Shown piece by piece: positions 7,711 through 17,411 of a stretch of DNA of 64,000 nt. Source of the stretch: Oscillospiraceae bacterium. Lineage in GTDB: Bacteria; Bacillota; Clostridia; Oscillospirales; Ruminococcaceae. The DNA lies in assembly GCA_025757985.1 (NCBI GenBank), contig CP107210.1, positions 1,426,001-1,490,000 on the forward strand. The letters run 5' to 3'. Position 1 is the stretch's first letter. Each line of letters starts with the position of its first letter. Position numbers and translations under genes: made by a program. Below the pieces are notes generated by a model, which saw only the letters and a program-made list of their open reading frames with translations, was not told the origin of the DNA and ran no database searches.

Positions 7711-9522
7711 TCAAGCCGTCACATCCTCAAACTGGCTGTTGTACAAATCGGCGTAGAAGCCGCCGGCTTCAATCAGCTCGTCATGGGTGCCCTGCTCGAT
7801 AATGTCGCCGTCCCGCATGACGAGGATCAGATCCGCATCGCGGATGGTCGAAAGGCGGTGGGCAATGACAAAGCTGGTGCGGCCCTCCATCAGGCGGTCC
7901 ATTGCAGTCTGGATGCGCTGCTCGGTGCGGGTGTCCACGCTGGAGGTGGCCTCATCCAGTATCAGGATGCGGTTGTCCGCCAGAATCGTGCGCGCAATCG
8001 TCAAAAGCTGCTTCTGTCCCTGACTGACATTGGAGGCATCCTCATTCAGCTCCATCTGATAGCCGCCGGGCAATGTGCGGATAAAGTGGTCGGCATTCGC
8101 GGCCTTGGCGGCGGCAATGACCTCCTCATCGGTGGCATCCAGCCGACCGTAGCGGATATTCTCCATGATGGTGCCCTTGAAGAGCCATGTATCCTGCAAA
8201 ACCATGCCGAAGCCCTCGCGCAGGGCGCTGCGGTCAAAGTCCCGGACATTGTGGCCGTTGAGGGTGATGACACCGGCGTCCACATCGTAGAACCGCATCA
8301 GCAGCTTGACCATCGTGGTCTTGCCGGCGCCGGTGGGGCCAACGATGGCAACCTTCTGCCCGGGCTTGACATTGCAGCTGAAGTTGTGGATGACCGTTTT
8401 GTCCGGTGTGTAGCCGAACCGCACATGGTCGAAGGTGACCTGTCCGTCAATGCTGGCGGGGTCGGCGCGGCGGGCAGGGTCGGCCAGCTGGTCCTCCTCG
8501 TCCTCGTTCAGGAACTCAAAGACGCGCTCCGCTGCGGCGGCCATGCTCTGCAGCATGTTCGACACCTGCGAGAGCTGCTGGATGGGCTGGGTAAAGTTGC
8601 GGACATACTGAATGAAAGCCTGAATGTCGCCGATCGTGATGGTGCCCGCTGCGGCAAAGATGCTGCCCACAATGGCGACCGCCACATAGCCCAAATTGCC
8701 TACAAAGCTCATGATGGGCTGCATCAGGCCCGACAAAAACTGGGATTTCCACGCGGATTCGTACAGCTTGTCATTTGCGGTGTTGAAGTCGTCCAGAACA
8801 GCGGCCTCGCGGTTGAACGCCTTGATGACATTGTGCCCGGCGTAGACCTCCTCGACCTGACCGTTGACCACGCCGAGGGTGGCCTGCTGGGCCTTGAAGT
8901 ACTTCTGGCTGAATTTGACGACCACCAGCACCAGCGCCAGCGATACCGGCAGGATCAGCAGTGCAATCAGCGTCATTTTGGGGCTGATCGAGAGCATCAT
9001 GACCAGCACGCCGATCATCGTGGTAACGCTGGTGATCAGCTGGGTGATGCTCTGGTTCAGGCTCTGGCCGAGCGTATCGACATCGTTCGTGATGCGGGAC
9101 AGCACCTCGCCGACGGTGCGCTTTTCAAAGTAGGCCAGCGGCAGGCGGTTGATCTTTTTGTTGATCTGGTCGCGGAAGTCGTAGCAGACCTTCTGGGACA
9201 GGCCGGTCATCAGCCAGCCCTGCAGAAAGCTGAACGCGGCGGAGAACAGATACATCCCCGCAAGAAAGAGCAGCACCCGCCCGATGTAGGCAAAGTCGAT
9301 GCTGCCGACCCCGCGCAGCTTGGCGATCCAGCCGGTGGCCAGCGCTGTGGTGGCTTTGGCCAGAATCTTGGGGCCTGCAATGTTGAAAATCGTCGAAAGA
9401 ATTGCAAATACAACGACCACGATGAGCGGCAGCTTATACCTGCTCATGGCGGCCAGCAGCTGGCGCAGCGTGCCCTTGAAATCCTTGGCGCGCTCCGTCG
9501 TCGGGCGTCCGGGTCTTGGCAT
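7711..9522 (-). CDS. ABC exporter half-transporter (permease plus ATPase)
   Basis: This 603-residue protein has an N-terminal six-helix membrane domain and a C-terminal ATPase with Walker A GPTGAGKTT, signature SQGQKQ and Walker B RILILDEATSSVD. The signature begins NVSQGQ in place of the common LSGGQ. It is the second of two half-transporters after a MarR regulator, the arrangement of heterodimeric multidrug exporters such as BmrCD or LmrCD. The start at 9522 is preferred over 9531 because AGGAGG sits 9 bases before it and overlaps the earlier ATG. The gene overlaps the end of the preceding half-transporter. Confidence 0.88.
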   Translation of the reverse strand: MPRPGRPTTERAKDFKGTLRQLLAAMSRYKLPLIVVVVFAILSTIFNIAGPKILAKATTALATGWIAKLRGVGSIDFAYIGRVLLFLAGMYLFSAAFSFLQGWLMTGLSQKVCYDFRDQINKKINRLPLAYFEKRTVGEVLSRITNDVDTLGQSLNQSITQLITSVTTMIGVLVMMLSISPKMTLIALLILPVSLALVLVVVKFSQKYFKAQQATLGVVNGQVEEVYAGHNVIKAFNREAAVLDDFNTANDKLYESAWKSQFLSGLMQPIMSFVGNLGYVAVAIVGSIFAAAGTITIGDIQAFIQYVRNFTQPIQQLSQVSNMLQSMAAAAERVFEFLNEDEEDQLADPARRADPASIDGQVTFDHVRFGYTPDKTVIHNFSCNVKPGQKVAIVGPTGAGKTTMVKLLMRFYDVDAGVITLNGHNVRDFDRSALREGFGMVLQDTWLFKGTIMENIRYGRLDATDEEVIAAAKAANADHFIRTLPGGYQMELNEDASNVSQGQKQLLTIARTILADNRILILDEATSSVDTRTEQRIQTAMDRLMEGRTSFVIAHRLSTIRDADLILVMRDGDIIEQGTHDELIEAGGFYADLYNSQFEDVTA

Positions 9523-9523
9523 A

Positions 9524-11735
9524 TCACGCATCCTCCTTCTGTAAATTCAGTTCCTTCTGGCTCAGCTGGCTGCGTGCGATCTCCCGGTATTCGGGGCAGC
9601 TTTCCATCAGCTGGGCATGAGTGCCCTTGCCGACGATACGCCCCTCATCCAGCACGATGATCTGGTTTGCATGCAGCACGGTCGAGATGCGCTGCGCCAC
9701 AATGATGACGGTGGCGCTGCCGGTCTCGGCCTTGAGCGCGCGGCGCAGGGCTACATCGGTCTTGTAGTCCAGCGCCGAGAAGCTGTCATCAAACAGATAG
9801 ATCTGCGGGTGCTTGGCAATGGCGCGCGCAATCGAAAGGCGCTGCTTCTGCCCGCCCGAGACATTGCTGCCGCCCTGTGCGATGGGGCTGGCAAAGCCCT
9901 CCGCCTTGGCGGAGATGAACTCGGCGGCCTGTGCGATCTCAGCGGCCTTCTGCACATCGGCATCGGTGATGTGGTCGCCGCCGAACTTGAGGTTGGAGTC
10001 AATCGTGCCGCTGAACAGCACACCCTTCTGGGGTACATAGCCAAGGCAGTCGTGCAGCTGCGCCTGAGTCAGCTCGCGTACATCCACACCGCCGATGGTC
10101 ACACTGCCCGCCGTTGCATCGTAAAACCGCGGGATCAGGTTGAGCAGCGTTGACTTGCCGCAGCCGGTCGAGCCGATGATGGCAGTCGTTTCGCCGGGGC
10201 GGGCCGTAAAGCTGATATGCTCAAGTGCGTCCTCCTCGGAGCCGGGATAGCGGAAGCTGACATCGTTAAACGCCACCACGCCCTCGGTGCCGTTCTCCGG
10301 CAGGGACTTGGGGGCAGCGGGGTCGTGGATGGTGGCGTGGGTCGTGACAACCTCGTCAATGCGGTCGGCGGCCACACCGGCGCGCGGCAGCATAACGGCT
10401 ACCATCGACAGCATCAGGAACGACATGACGATCTGCATCGTGTAGGTGATGAAGGCGATCATCTCGCCGACCTGCATCGTGCCCATATCCATGGCCTTTG
10501 CCGCCGAACCAGACGATGAGCAGGCTTGTGCCGTTCATGATCAGCGTCATAAAGGGCATCATGGCGACCATCGTGCGGTTGGTGAAAAGCTGGGTGCGCA
10601 TCAGGTCGGTGTTGGCACGGTCGAACCGCTTTTCCTCAAAGGCCTCGCGGCTGAAGGCGCGGATCGGCATAATGCCGGTCAGAATCTCGCGGCTGACAAG
10701 GTTCAGCCGATCCACAAGGGTCTGCATCTGCTTGAACTTGGGCATGGCGACATTCATCAGCACAGCGATGAGCAGCAGCAGCGCCGCCACCGCGACAAAG
10801 ATGATCCATGTCAGCCCCGTGTTGCCGCCGGCCACATGCAGGATGCCGCCGATGCCGAGGATCGGCGCATAGGCCACCATGCGCAGCAGGATAACGCAGA
10901 CGAACTGCACCTGCTGAATGTCGTTGGTCGTGCGGGTGATGAGCGATGCAGTGGAAAACTTCTCAATCTCGGCGTTGGAATAGCCGACAACGGTGCGGAA
11001 CACATCGCGCCGCAGGTCGCGGCCGATGCCAGCCGACACGCGGGAGGCGATGAAGCCGACAGCGATCGCCACAGCGACCATAAGCAGCGTCAGGGCCAGC
11101 ATCCGGCCACCGGTGCGCAGCAGATAGCCCATCTGGGCATCGTGGGCGATGCCCTGTGCCTCATATTCCAGCGCGACCAGCAGCATGGCCTGGCTCGACA
11201 GGCTGCCCGTCACCGAATCATCGAGAGAGGCAAAGGCGGCGGCCAGCTGGCTTTGCAGCATTTCCCGTGCGCCGGGGGCCTGAGACATCGCGGCAAACTG
11301 GGTCGCAACGGCATCGAGGTCGTAGGCGGTGGGGGTTACTGCATCGGCCGTGCCGGCGGCTGTGGCGGCGTTTTTTGGCGGCCGCCATGTACAGCACAAT
11401 GTCAGGCGTGGCAAACGCGTTTTCCAGTTCCGACATGGCAGCGGTGGCATCGTGAGAGAGGGTACGCACACCGTCGGCATCGGGGGCACTGTACCACTGT
11501 TCGGCCAGCGCGGCGTCCTGCTCGGACATAAGCAACTCCAGTGCCTGCAGGGTCGTGTCGCGGACAGTCTCGGGTACAGGGCTTTCAATTGCCGCCCTGC
11601 TGGATGCCGATGTCCACGATCTTGCTGGTGTAGTCGGGCAGGCTCAGGTCGCAGTAGGCCTGTAACAAACAGCAGCGCCACCACGGCGATGCAGGCCGCC
11701 CAGTGACGCCCCAGCTGCTTAAATATCTTGATCAT
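9524..11735 (-). CDS. ABC exporter half-transporter, four frameshifts
   Basis: The corrected protein has 735 residues. It has a first helix, a large extracytoplasmic insertion of about 200 residues (11100-11600), the remaining membrane helices, and an ATPase with GSTGCGKST, NVSGGQKQ and IYLFDDSFSALD. The Asp in place of the usual Walker B Glu (FDDSFSAL) marks the degenerate half of heterodimeric exporters, and the other half carries the normal Glu. The frame breaks at 11659-11660, 11589-11590, 11371-11376 and 10495-10496. Removing one base at each restores one frame of exact codon length. The start at 11735 has AGGAG 8 bases upstream and overlaps the marR end. Confidence 0.8.
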
Positions 11736-12238
11736 GCGCGGGGTCTCCTTTCCTGTTTGCAAGGTCTTGCTCCAAGGCATCGTTCTCGGCCACGATGGCG
11801 GCGAGGAAGGCGTCCTTCAGGGCCACCATCTGGGCCAGCTCCTCCGGGGTCAGCCGCGCCATAACGCGGGAGAAGTAGCCGCTGATGGCCTGCTCCCCCG
11901 CAAGGCGGGCCTGCTCCCCTTCCGGGGTGATGCGCACGAGCGTTTTGCGGCGGTCATTGGGGTCGGTCTCACGCAGGATATGGCCGTCCTGCTCGAGCAG
12001 GCGCAGCCCGCGTGAGACGGCGGGCATCGGCTGGCGCATTGCGCGGGCCAGCTCAGACACATAGATGCTGCCGTCCTGCCCGGACTGCTCGATCTGGAAA
12101 TGCAGATGCTCCAGCATACCAAGGCGGCAGCGCGGCTGGCTGGCCAGCGCTGCGCGCATCCCGCGCTTGGCCCAGTGTGTTGACACGGCCGAGGAACTGG
12201 ATCAGCCAGCCAAGGTCGGTGTTTTCGATATCAGGCAT
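11719..12238 (-). CDS. MarR-family transcriptional regulator, frameshifted
   Basis: The corrected protein has 172 residues with a winged helix: recognition region YVSELARAMRQPMPAVSRGLRLLEQDG and wing ETDPNDRRKTLVRITPEG, both typical of MarR. It is first in the operon with the two half-transporters, so it probably represses them and responds to an exported drug-like compound. One extra base in CCC (plus strand) at 12160-12162 breaks the frame near residue 27. The start at 12238 has a perfect AGGAGGTG upstream. Confidence 0.82.
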
Positions 12239-12258
12239 TGCACACCTCCTGTTAATAG

Positions 12259-12272
12259 TTATCATATGTTAA
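12259..12272. promoter_or_regulatory. Candidate MarR operator
   Basis: A near-perfect palindrome TTATCATATGTTAA lies 20 bases upstream of the marR start, in AT-rich promoter sequence. Autoregulation is inferred from position only. Confidence 0.45.
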
Positions 12273-12292
12273 TAATTGGAGCGAGATAATAA

Positions 12293-12340
12293 TACACCCC
12301 CCTGCACAGCGATGCAAGGGGGTGCGGTGTGTTTTTAAAA
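12293..12340. terminator. Terminator between the GH28 gene and marR
   Basis: A stem of CACCCCC(C)TGC with GCA(A)GGGGGTG is followed by GTTTTTAAAA on the plus strand and by a weaker T-rich tract on the minus strand. On the minus strand it follows the GH28 gene stop. Confidence 0.65.
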
Positions 12341-12360
12341 ATTGTTTACAAATGCGGGCA

Positions 12361-13861
12361 TCAGGGTTCCGCGCAGCTGATATTGCTCAGCGTGATCCCG
12401 CGGCAGAGGCGCAGCGGCAGGGTCACGGACGGCTTTTGGATCGTAATGTCCTTAAAGGACGATATCCTCCACCGCATAGCCGGGCGTGTCAAAGCCGGCA
12501 ATCTCCAGCGGGGCGGCATCGTGCCGGCTGCGGTCATGGTCCAGCACCTCGCCGGTCAGGGTCAGCCGCTCAAAGAAGCAATGGCTGAGCTTCGGCGGCG
12601 TTTCGGCGGGGGTGCCGTCATCATTGTAGGCAACACTGTGCAGCATGACACGGGGCGCAATGCAGTCCTGCACGGTTACGCCGCGCACATAGCCGCCGCG
12701 CTTGGGGGTGGCCTTGATCTCGATGCCCGACAGCGAATTTGCAAGGTCGCAGTCCCAGATCTGCACATCCTCCACGCCGCCGCTCATCTCGCTGCCGATG
12801 CAGATGCCGTGGCCGCAGTCGCTGCGGCAGTCAAACACCCGGATGTGGGCGCAGGGGCGGCCGATTTCATTGCCCTCGGGGTTCTTGCCGCTCTTGATGG
12901 CCACGGCATCGTCCCCTGTAAAGAACTCGCTGGCAAACAGTGTGCAGTTCGTCGAGGAGTCGGGGTCCCAGCCGTCCCCGTTCCAGACGCCCTCCGATAC
13001 AAAGGTGCAGTGGTCGGTCTGGATATTGTTGCAGTAGATCATGTGGACATTCCACGACGGGCCGTTTTTGAGGGTGACGCCGCTGATCCAGACATTCTCA
13101 CAGTTGCTCAGGTTGATAAGGCGGGGACGCACACGGCCGGGGATCGTGTCGCTGTTCTCGCAGCTTTCGACCAGCTCCTTGTTGTCATCGAGGAAGCTCT
13201 TGATGCGCGCACGCTCATCCTCGATGATCTTGCGGGCCAGCGTCTGGCCGCCGCCGCAGATCGTGCCCTTGCCGCGGATGATGATGTTGCGGCAGTTCGG
13301 CCCGGTTTTTGTGGTTCAGCTCACCGGCGTTGAGCAGGCTGGAATAGCAGCGCATCTCGATCCCCTCAAAACCGGCTGGGGATGCGCGGGGCGTAGTCAT
13401 GGATGTTGGCGGTGCCCTGCAGCACAGCGCCCTTGGCAAGGTAGATCTCAAGATCGCTGTGCAGCCGCAGCGCACCGGTCAAAAAATCACCCGCCGGGAT
13501 ATAGAGAATATCGTCCGGGCCGCAGTCCGTTGATGGCGCGCTGCAGATTGTCGGTGTTCAGCAGCTGGCCGTCACCGCGGCAGAAGTAGGGCGCAGCGGT
13601 AATGTCGATTCGGTGCTTTTCCTGCCCGAACTGCAGCGTGGCGGAGCCAACGCAATAGCTGCCGCTGACCACATCCACACGGAAGGTGCTGCCGTAGGAC
13701 AGACCCTCGATCGTAAAATGGGTCTTGTCGGTGCGGGCCGATGGCCTCGCCGTTGAGGGAGACCGTGTACTCCGCCCCGCGCGGGCGCAGCGGCGGGCTT
13801 ATCCCAGTACAGCACCGCGTAATCCTCGGTGCAGCGTATATTTAAAACGGTTCTGTTTCAT
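12361..13861 (-). CDS. GH28 polygalacturonase-type pectinase, seven frameshifts
   Basis: Glycoside hydrolase family 28 enzymes cleave galacturonan backbones by inversion on a beta-helix. The four family signatures are seen in order: TNCTLFASEFFTGDDAV (catalytic Asp pair), DCGHGICIGS (His), and GIEIKATPKRGG (the Arg/Lys substrate block). No signal peptide is seen after the start MKQNRF, so a cytoplasmic exo-enzyme acting on imported oligomers is plausible. Single extra bases at 13841-13843, 13775-13778, 13738-13739, 13527-13528, 13368-13371, 13304-13305 and 12457-12458 break the frame. Removing them gives 497 continuous residues ending at the TGA at 12361. Confidence 0.8.
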
Positions 13862-13904
13862 GTATGACATCCTTTGGTAAAGGGAGAAATTCATTAGTAT
13901 ACAT

Positions 13905-13933
13905 ATTGTACCACAGCCTGCAGGTTTATCCAA
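13905..13933 (-). promoter_or_regulatory. Promoter of the GH28 gene with adjacent palindrome
   Basis: The minus strand has TTGGAT, 17 bases, then TACAAT preceded by TGG. A dyad with arms ATACC/GGTAT (13934-13945) abuts the -35, a fitting site for a sugar-responsive regulator. Confidence 0.6.
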
Positions 13934-14027
13934 TACCTTGGTATGCCAAAATACCGCGGTCAAAAACCGGCAGGTTTTGACAGTTTGCAGCCTTGACAAA
14001 TTCGGTGCCCGGCACACCGGGCAGGTT

Positions 14028-14056
14028 TTGCTTTTGCGGGTAAAATGTGGTAGAAT
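14028..14056 (+). promoter_or_regulatory. Promoter of the helicase-asparaginase unit
   Basis: TTGCTT, a 17-base spacer and TAGAAT lie 70 bases upstream of the helicase start. A GC-rich hairpin (14068-14092) follows in the leader. Confidence 0.55.
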
Positions 14057-14125
14057 AAGTCGATTGACAGGGGCGCGGGGCTGCCCGCCCCGCTAACACC
14101 CAAACGCCGCAGAAAGGAGGCCGCC

Positions 14126-16246
14126 ATGGAGAAAACCGCGTTTGAGACCGCCCACATGGCGGCGCTGAATCCCCAGCAGAGGGCCGCCGTTGCGGCCGTA
14201 GACGGCCCGGTGCTGTTGCTGGCGGTGCCGGGCAGCGGCAAGACCACCGTGCTGATCACCCGCTTGGGCTACATGACCGAGGTCTGCGGCATCGCACCGG
14301 AGTCTATCCTGACAATGACCTACACGGTGGCCGCCACGCAGGAGATGCGCGCCCGGTTTGCCGCGCGGTTCGGGGAGGCCGAGGCGGCGCGGATGGAGTT
14401 TCCGCACCATCAACGGCGTGGCGGCGCGCATCATCGCGCTCTACAGCCGGATGTACGGCCGCACACCGCCCGACCTGCTGCAGAGCGAGAGTGAGACAAC
14501 GCCGCTGCTGCTGCAGCTGTGGCAGAGCATCAACCATGAATACGCCGCCGAAAGCACCCTCAAGGAGCTGCGCACGGCCATCACCTACATTAAGAATATG
14601 TGCCTGACCGATGCCGAGCTTGACGGACCGATGCCGAGCTTGACGAGCTGGAGACGGACCTTGAAAATCTGCCGGAGCTGTACCGCGCTTACCAGCAGGC
14701 GCTCAAGGCGCGGCACAAGATGGACTACGATGACCAGCTCTGCTTTGCGCTGCAGATTTTGAACGCCGCGCCCGCCGTGGCAGCGGCATTCCGTAAGCGG
14801 TACCGTTATTTCTGCGTGGATGAGTCGCAGGATACCTCCCGCGTGCAGCATGAGATCATCCGGGTGCTGGCGCAGCAGAGCGGCAACCTTTTTATGGTCG
14901 GAGATGAGGACCAGAGCATTTACGGCTTCCGCGCGGCCTACCCGCAGGCGCTGATGGACTTTGAAAAGACCTACCCCGGCGCGCGGGTGCTGCTGATGGA
15001 GGAAAACTACCGCTCGCGGGAGCCGATTCTGGCCGCCGCCAACCGTTTTGTGGCGCGCAACCGCTACCGCCGGCCCAAGACCATTGCCCCTACGCAGGGG
15101 GCCGGAGAGCCGATCCGGGTCGTGGAGGTGCACCGCCGCGCTGACCAGCTGGCTTTCCTGTTTGCGGAGGCGCAGCATTGCGAGGTCGAGACCGCTGTAC
15201 TGTTCCGCAACCATGAGAGCGCGCTGCCCATCATCGACCTGTGTGAGCGCCGTGGTGTGCCTTACGGCTGCAAGGCGGTCGAGCAGACCTTTTTCACCAA
15301 CAAGATCGTGCGAGATGTCGCGGATATTTTTGCGCTGGCAGCCCGCCCGGACGATGCCGATACCTTTCTGCGCTGCTATTTCAAGTTCGGTGTACCGGTG
15401 ACACGCGCGCAGGCGCTGTACGCCGCCGGGCAGGCACGGCAGTACGGGCAGGGCTGCTGGACTGCGCTGATCAATGAGGACAGCATCCGCCCGCGCACCC
15501 GCGCCGCGATGGCCGAGGTGGCCGCAGGGCTGGCCCGGCTGCCCCGCATGGCGGCGGACGATGCCGTGCGGTTTTTGACTGACCAGCTGGGCTACGGCAA
15601 GTATCTGGACAAAAACGGCATGGACCGCGCCAAGCTGGCTGTGCTGGAAATGCTGGGCGCTCAGGAGCCTACGCCCCGGCGGCTGCTCCGGCGGCTGGCG
15701 GAGCTGCGCACCATCGTGCAGGAGCATGTCACACCGCCGGGGTGCAAATTTCTGCTCTCCACGATACACTCCGCCAAAGGGCTGGAGTATGACCGGGTGA
15801 TCCTGCTCGATGTGCTGGACGGCATCCTGCCGGCCAAGCCGGAGCTGTGCTGCCGCACCCCCGCCGAGACGCGCCAGTACGAGGAGGACCGGCGGCTGTT
15901 TTATGTGGCGATGACCCGCGCCCGGCAGGAGCTGGTGTTGTTTGACTGCACGGCCGAGCGCTCGTCCTTTGCGCAGGAGGTGCTTTCCGGTCTGCCGGGG
16001 CACCGCAGCCGCCCTGATGCCGTCCCCGCAGGGCACCGCCCTGCCCCGGCGGCGGCGCGCAAGCCGCTGCCGCCCGTGGATATGGCGTCGATTACGGCTG
16101 TTGGGGCGCGGGTGCGCCATGCCGTGTTTGGCCCCGGCACGGTGGAAAGCGCAGAGGGCGGCCGCGTGACCGTCCGCTTTGCCGCCGGTGCAAGAACACT
16201 GGATGCCCGCGTCGTGGCCGACCGGCATCTGCTGTGGCCGGAATGA
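14126..16246 (+). CDS. UvrD/PcrA-type superfamily 1 DNA helicase, disrupted
   Basis: This 3'-5' helicase of DNA repair shows Walker A PGSGKTT (14230), motif II VDESQDTS (14815), motif III GDEDQSIYGFRAA (14900), STIHSAKGLEYD (15758), YVAMTRAR (15903) and a C-terminal PcrA-like Tudor segment (VRHAVFGPGTV). AAGGAGG precedes the start at 14126. Two lesions break the frame: one extra T at 14399-14401, and a 20-bp tandem duplication at 14606-14645. Removing both restores 699 continuous residues, somewhat shorter than PcrA. Asparaginase follows 49 bases later and is probably co-transcribed. Confidence 0.85.
14606..14645 (+). repeat. 20-bp perfect tandem duplication inside the helicase gene
   Basis: The unit GACCGATGCCGAGCTTGACG occurs twice head to tail. 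Twenty bases is not a multiple of three, so the reading frame breaks here. With one unit removed the coding frame is continuous. Confidence 0.95.
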
Positions 16247-16295
16247 CCCGCCTGCACCAGACAGTATGGATAAAAAACAAGAGGATTAAACGGTT

Positions 16296-17291
16296 ATGAA
16301 ACATATTTTACTTCTCGCCACCGGCGGCACGATCGCCAGCCGGCCCACAGCTGCGGGCGGGCTGGCCCCTGCCATCACCTCGGAGGAGCTGCTGGCCTGT
16401 GTGCCGGAGCTGGCCGACCTGTGTGCGATCGATGCCGTGCAGCTTTTCAATCTTGATTCCACAAATGTCGGCCCTGCGCAATGGCAGGAGATTGTGCGCA
16501 GCATCCGGGAAAACTACGCCGCCTATGACGGCTTTGTCATTGCCCACGGCACCGACACGATGGCCTACACGGCGGCCGCGCTGAGCTACATGATCCAGAA
16601 CAGCGCCAAGCCGGTCGTGCTGACCGGCAGCCAGAAGTCCATCTACAACCGCGACACCGATGCCCGTAACAACCTCTATCGCGCCTTTGTCTACGCTGTG
16701 AGCGAGGGTGCATGGGGCGTGCAGCTGGTGTTTGACAACAAGGTCATTCTGGGCACCCGCGCCCGCAAGACGCGGACCCGCAGCTTTGACGCCTTCTCGA
16801 GCATCGACTACCCGGAGACTGCCGTTTTCCGTGACACAAGGCTTATCCCTTTCCTGCGGCGGCCGGCCGACCTGCCGCCCGTTCAGTTTTATGAGCAGCT
16901 TGACCCCGCTGTCTTTGTGCTGCGGCTGGTGCCGGGTATGCGGGCAGATATTATCCCGCTGCTGGCCCCGCACTACCGCGCGCTTGTGCTGGAAAGCTTC
17001 GGCGTGGGCGGTCTGCCGGGCGGTGAGCAGGGCGAAATGTTTGCCGAACTGCGCCGCTGGTGCGACAGCGGACGGCTGGCCGTGTTTACGACCCAGGTCC
17101 CGCATGAGGGGTGCGACCTTGCCGTCTATGAGGTGGGCCGCGCTGTGGGCGAGCTGCCCGGCGTGCTGGAGGCGCACGACATGACCCCCGAGGCCGTGGC
17201 CGTCAAGCTGATGTGGGCGCTGGGCCAGACACAGGACCGTGCCGAGGTCATGCGCCTGTTTGAAACCCCGGTGGAGATTGATATTATTTAA
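16296..17291 (+). CDS. ansA: Type I L-asparaginase
   Basis: The 331-residue cytoplasmic enzyme hydrolyses L-asparagine to aspartate and ammonia. Both catalytic threonine signatures are present: ATGGTIAS at residues 7-14 and AHGTDTMAYTA near residue 87. There is no signal peptide, which separates it from periplasmic type II enzymes. AAGAGG lies about 11 bases before the ATG. It follows the helicase gene closely and ends at a strong terminator. Confidence 0.92.
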   Translation: MKHILLLATGGTIASRPTAAGGLAPAITSEELLACVPELADLCAIDAVQLFNLDSTNVGPAQWQEIVRSIRENYAAYDGFVIAHGTDTMAYTAAALSYMIQNSAKPVVLTGSQKSIYNRDTDARNNLYRAFVYAVSEGAWGVQLVFDNKVILGTRARKTRTRSFDAFSSIDYPETAVFRDTRLIPFLRRPADLPPVQFYEQLDPAVFVLRLVPGMRADIIPLLAPHYRALVLESFGVGGLPGGEQGEMFAELRRWCDSGRLAVFTTQVPHEGCDLAVYEVGRAVGELPGVLEAHDMTPEAVAVKLMWALGQTQDRAEVMRLFETPVEIDII

Positions 17292-17316
17292 GCTGCTTTT
17301 TTTAATAACGCGCCTT

Positions 17317-17351
17317 GGCCGCTGTCTTTTTGGGACTGCGGCCTTTTGCTT
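17317..17351 (+). terminator. Terminator after asparaginase
   Basis: The GGCCGC/GCGGCC stem with an extra GTC/GAC pairing is followed by TTTTGCTTT. Confidence 0.7.
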
Positions 17352-17363
17352 TGCCGAAAAGTG

Positions 17364-17372
17364 TGCTATAAT
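17364..17372 (+). promoter_or_regulatory. Extended -10 promoter of fbp
   Basis: TGCTATAAT lies 40 bases before the fbp start codon; no good -35 hexamer is seen. Confidence 0.5.
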
Positions 17373-17411
17373 CCATAAGTAGGAACCAAAAGTACAGGAA
17401 GGAGCCTGCCC

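Noticed and set aside
12361..13861. Reading the GH28 gene as a real pseudogene
   Set aside because: All seven lesions are single-base gains that restore an intact frame and exact codon length, the same pattern as in conserved pckA, which points to sequence error.
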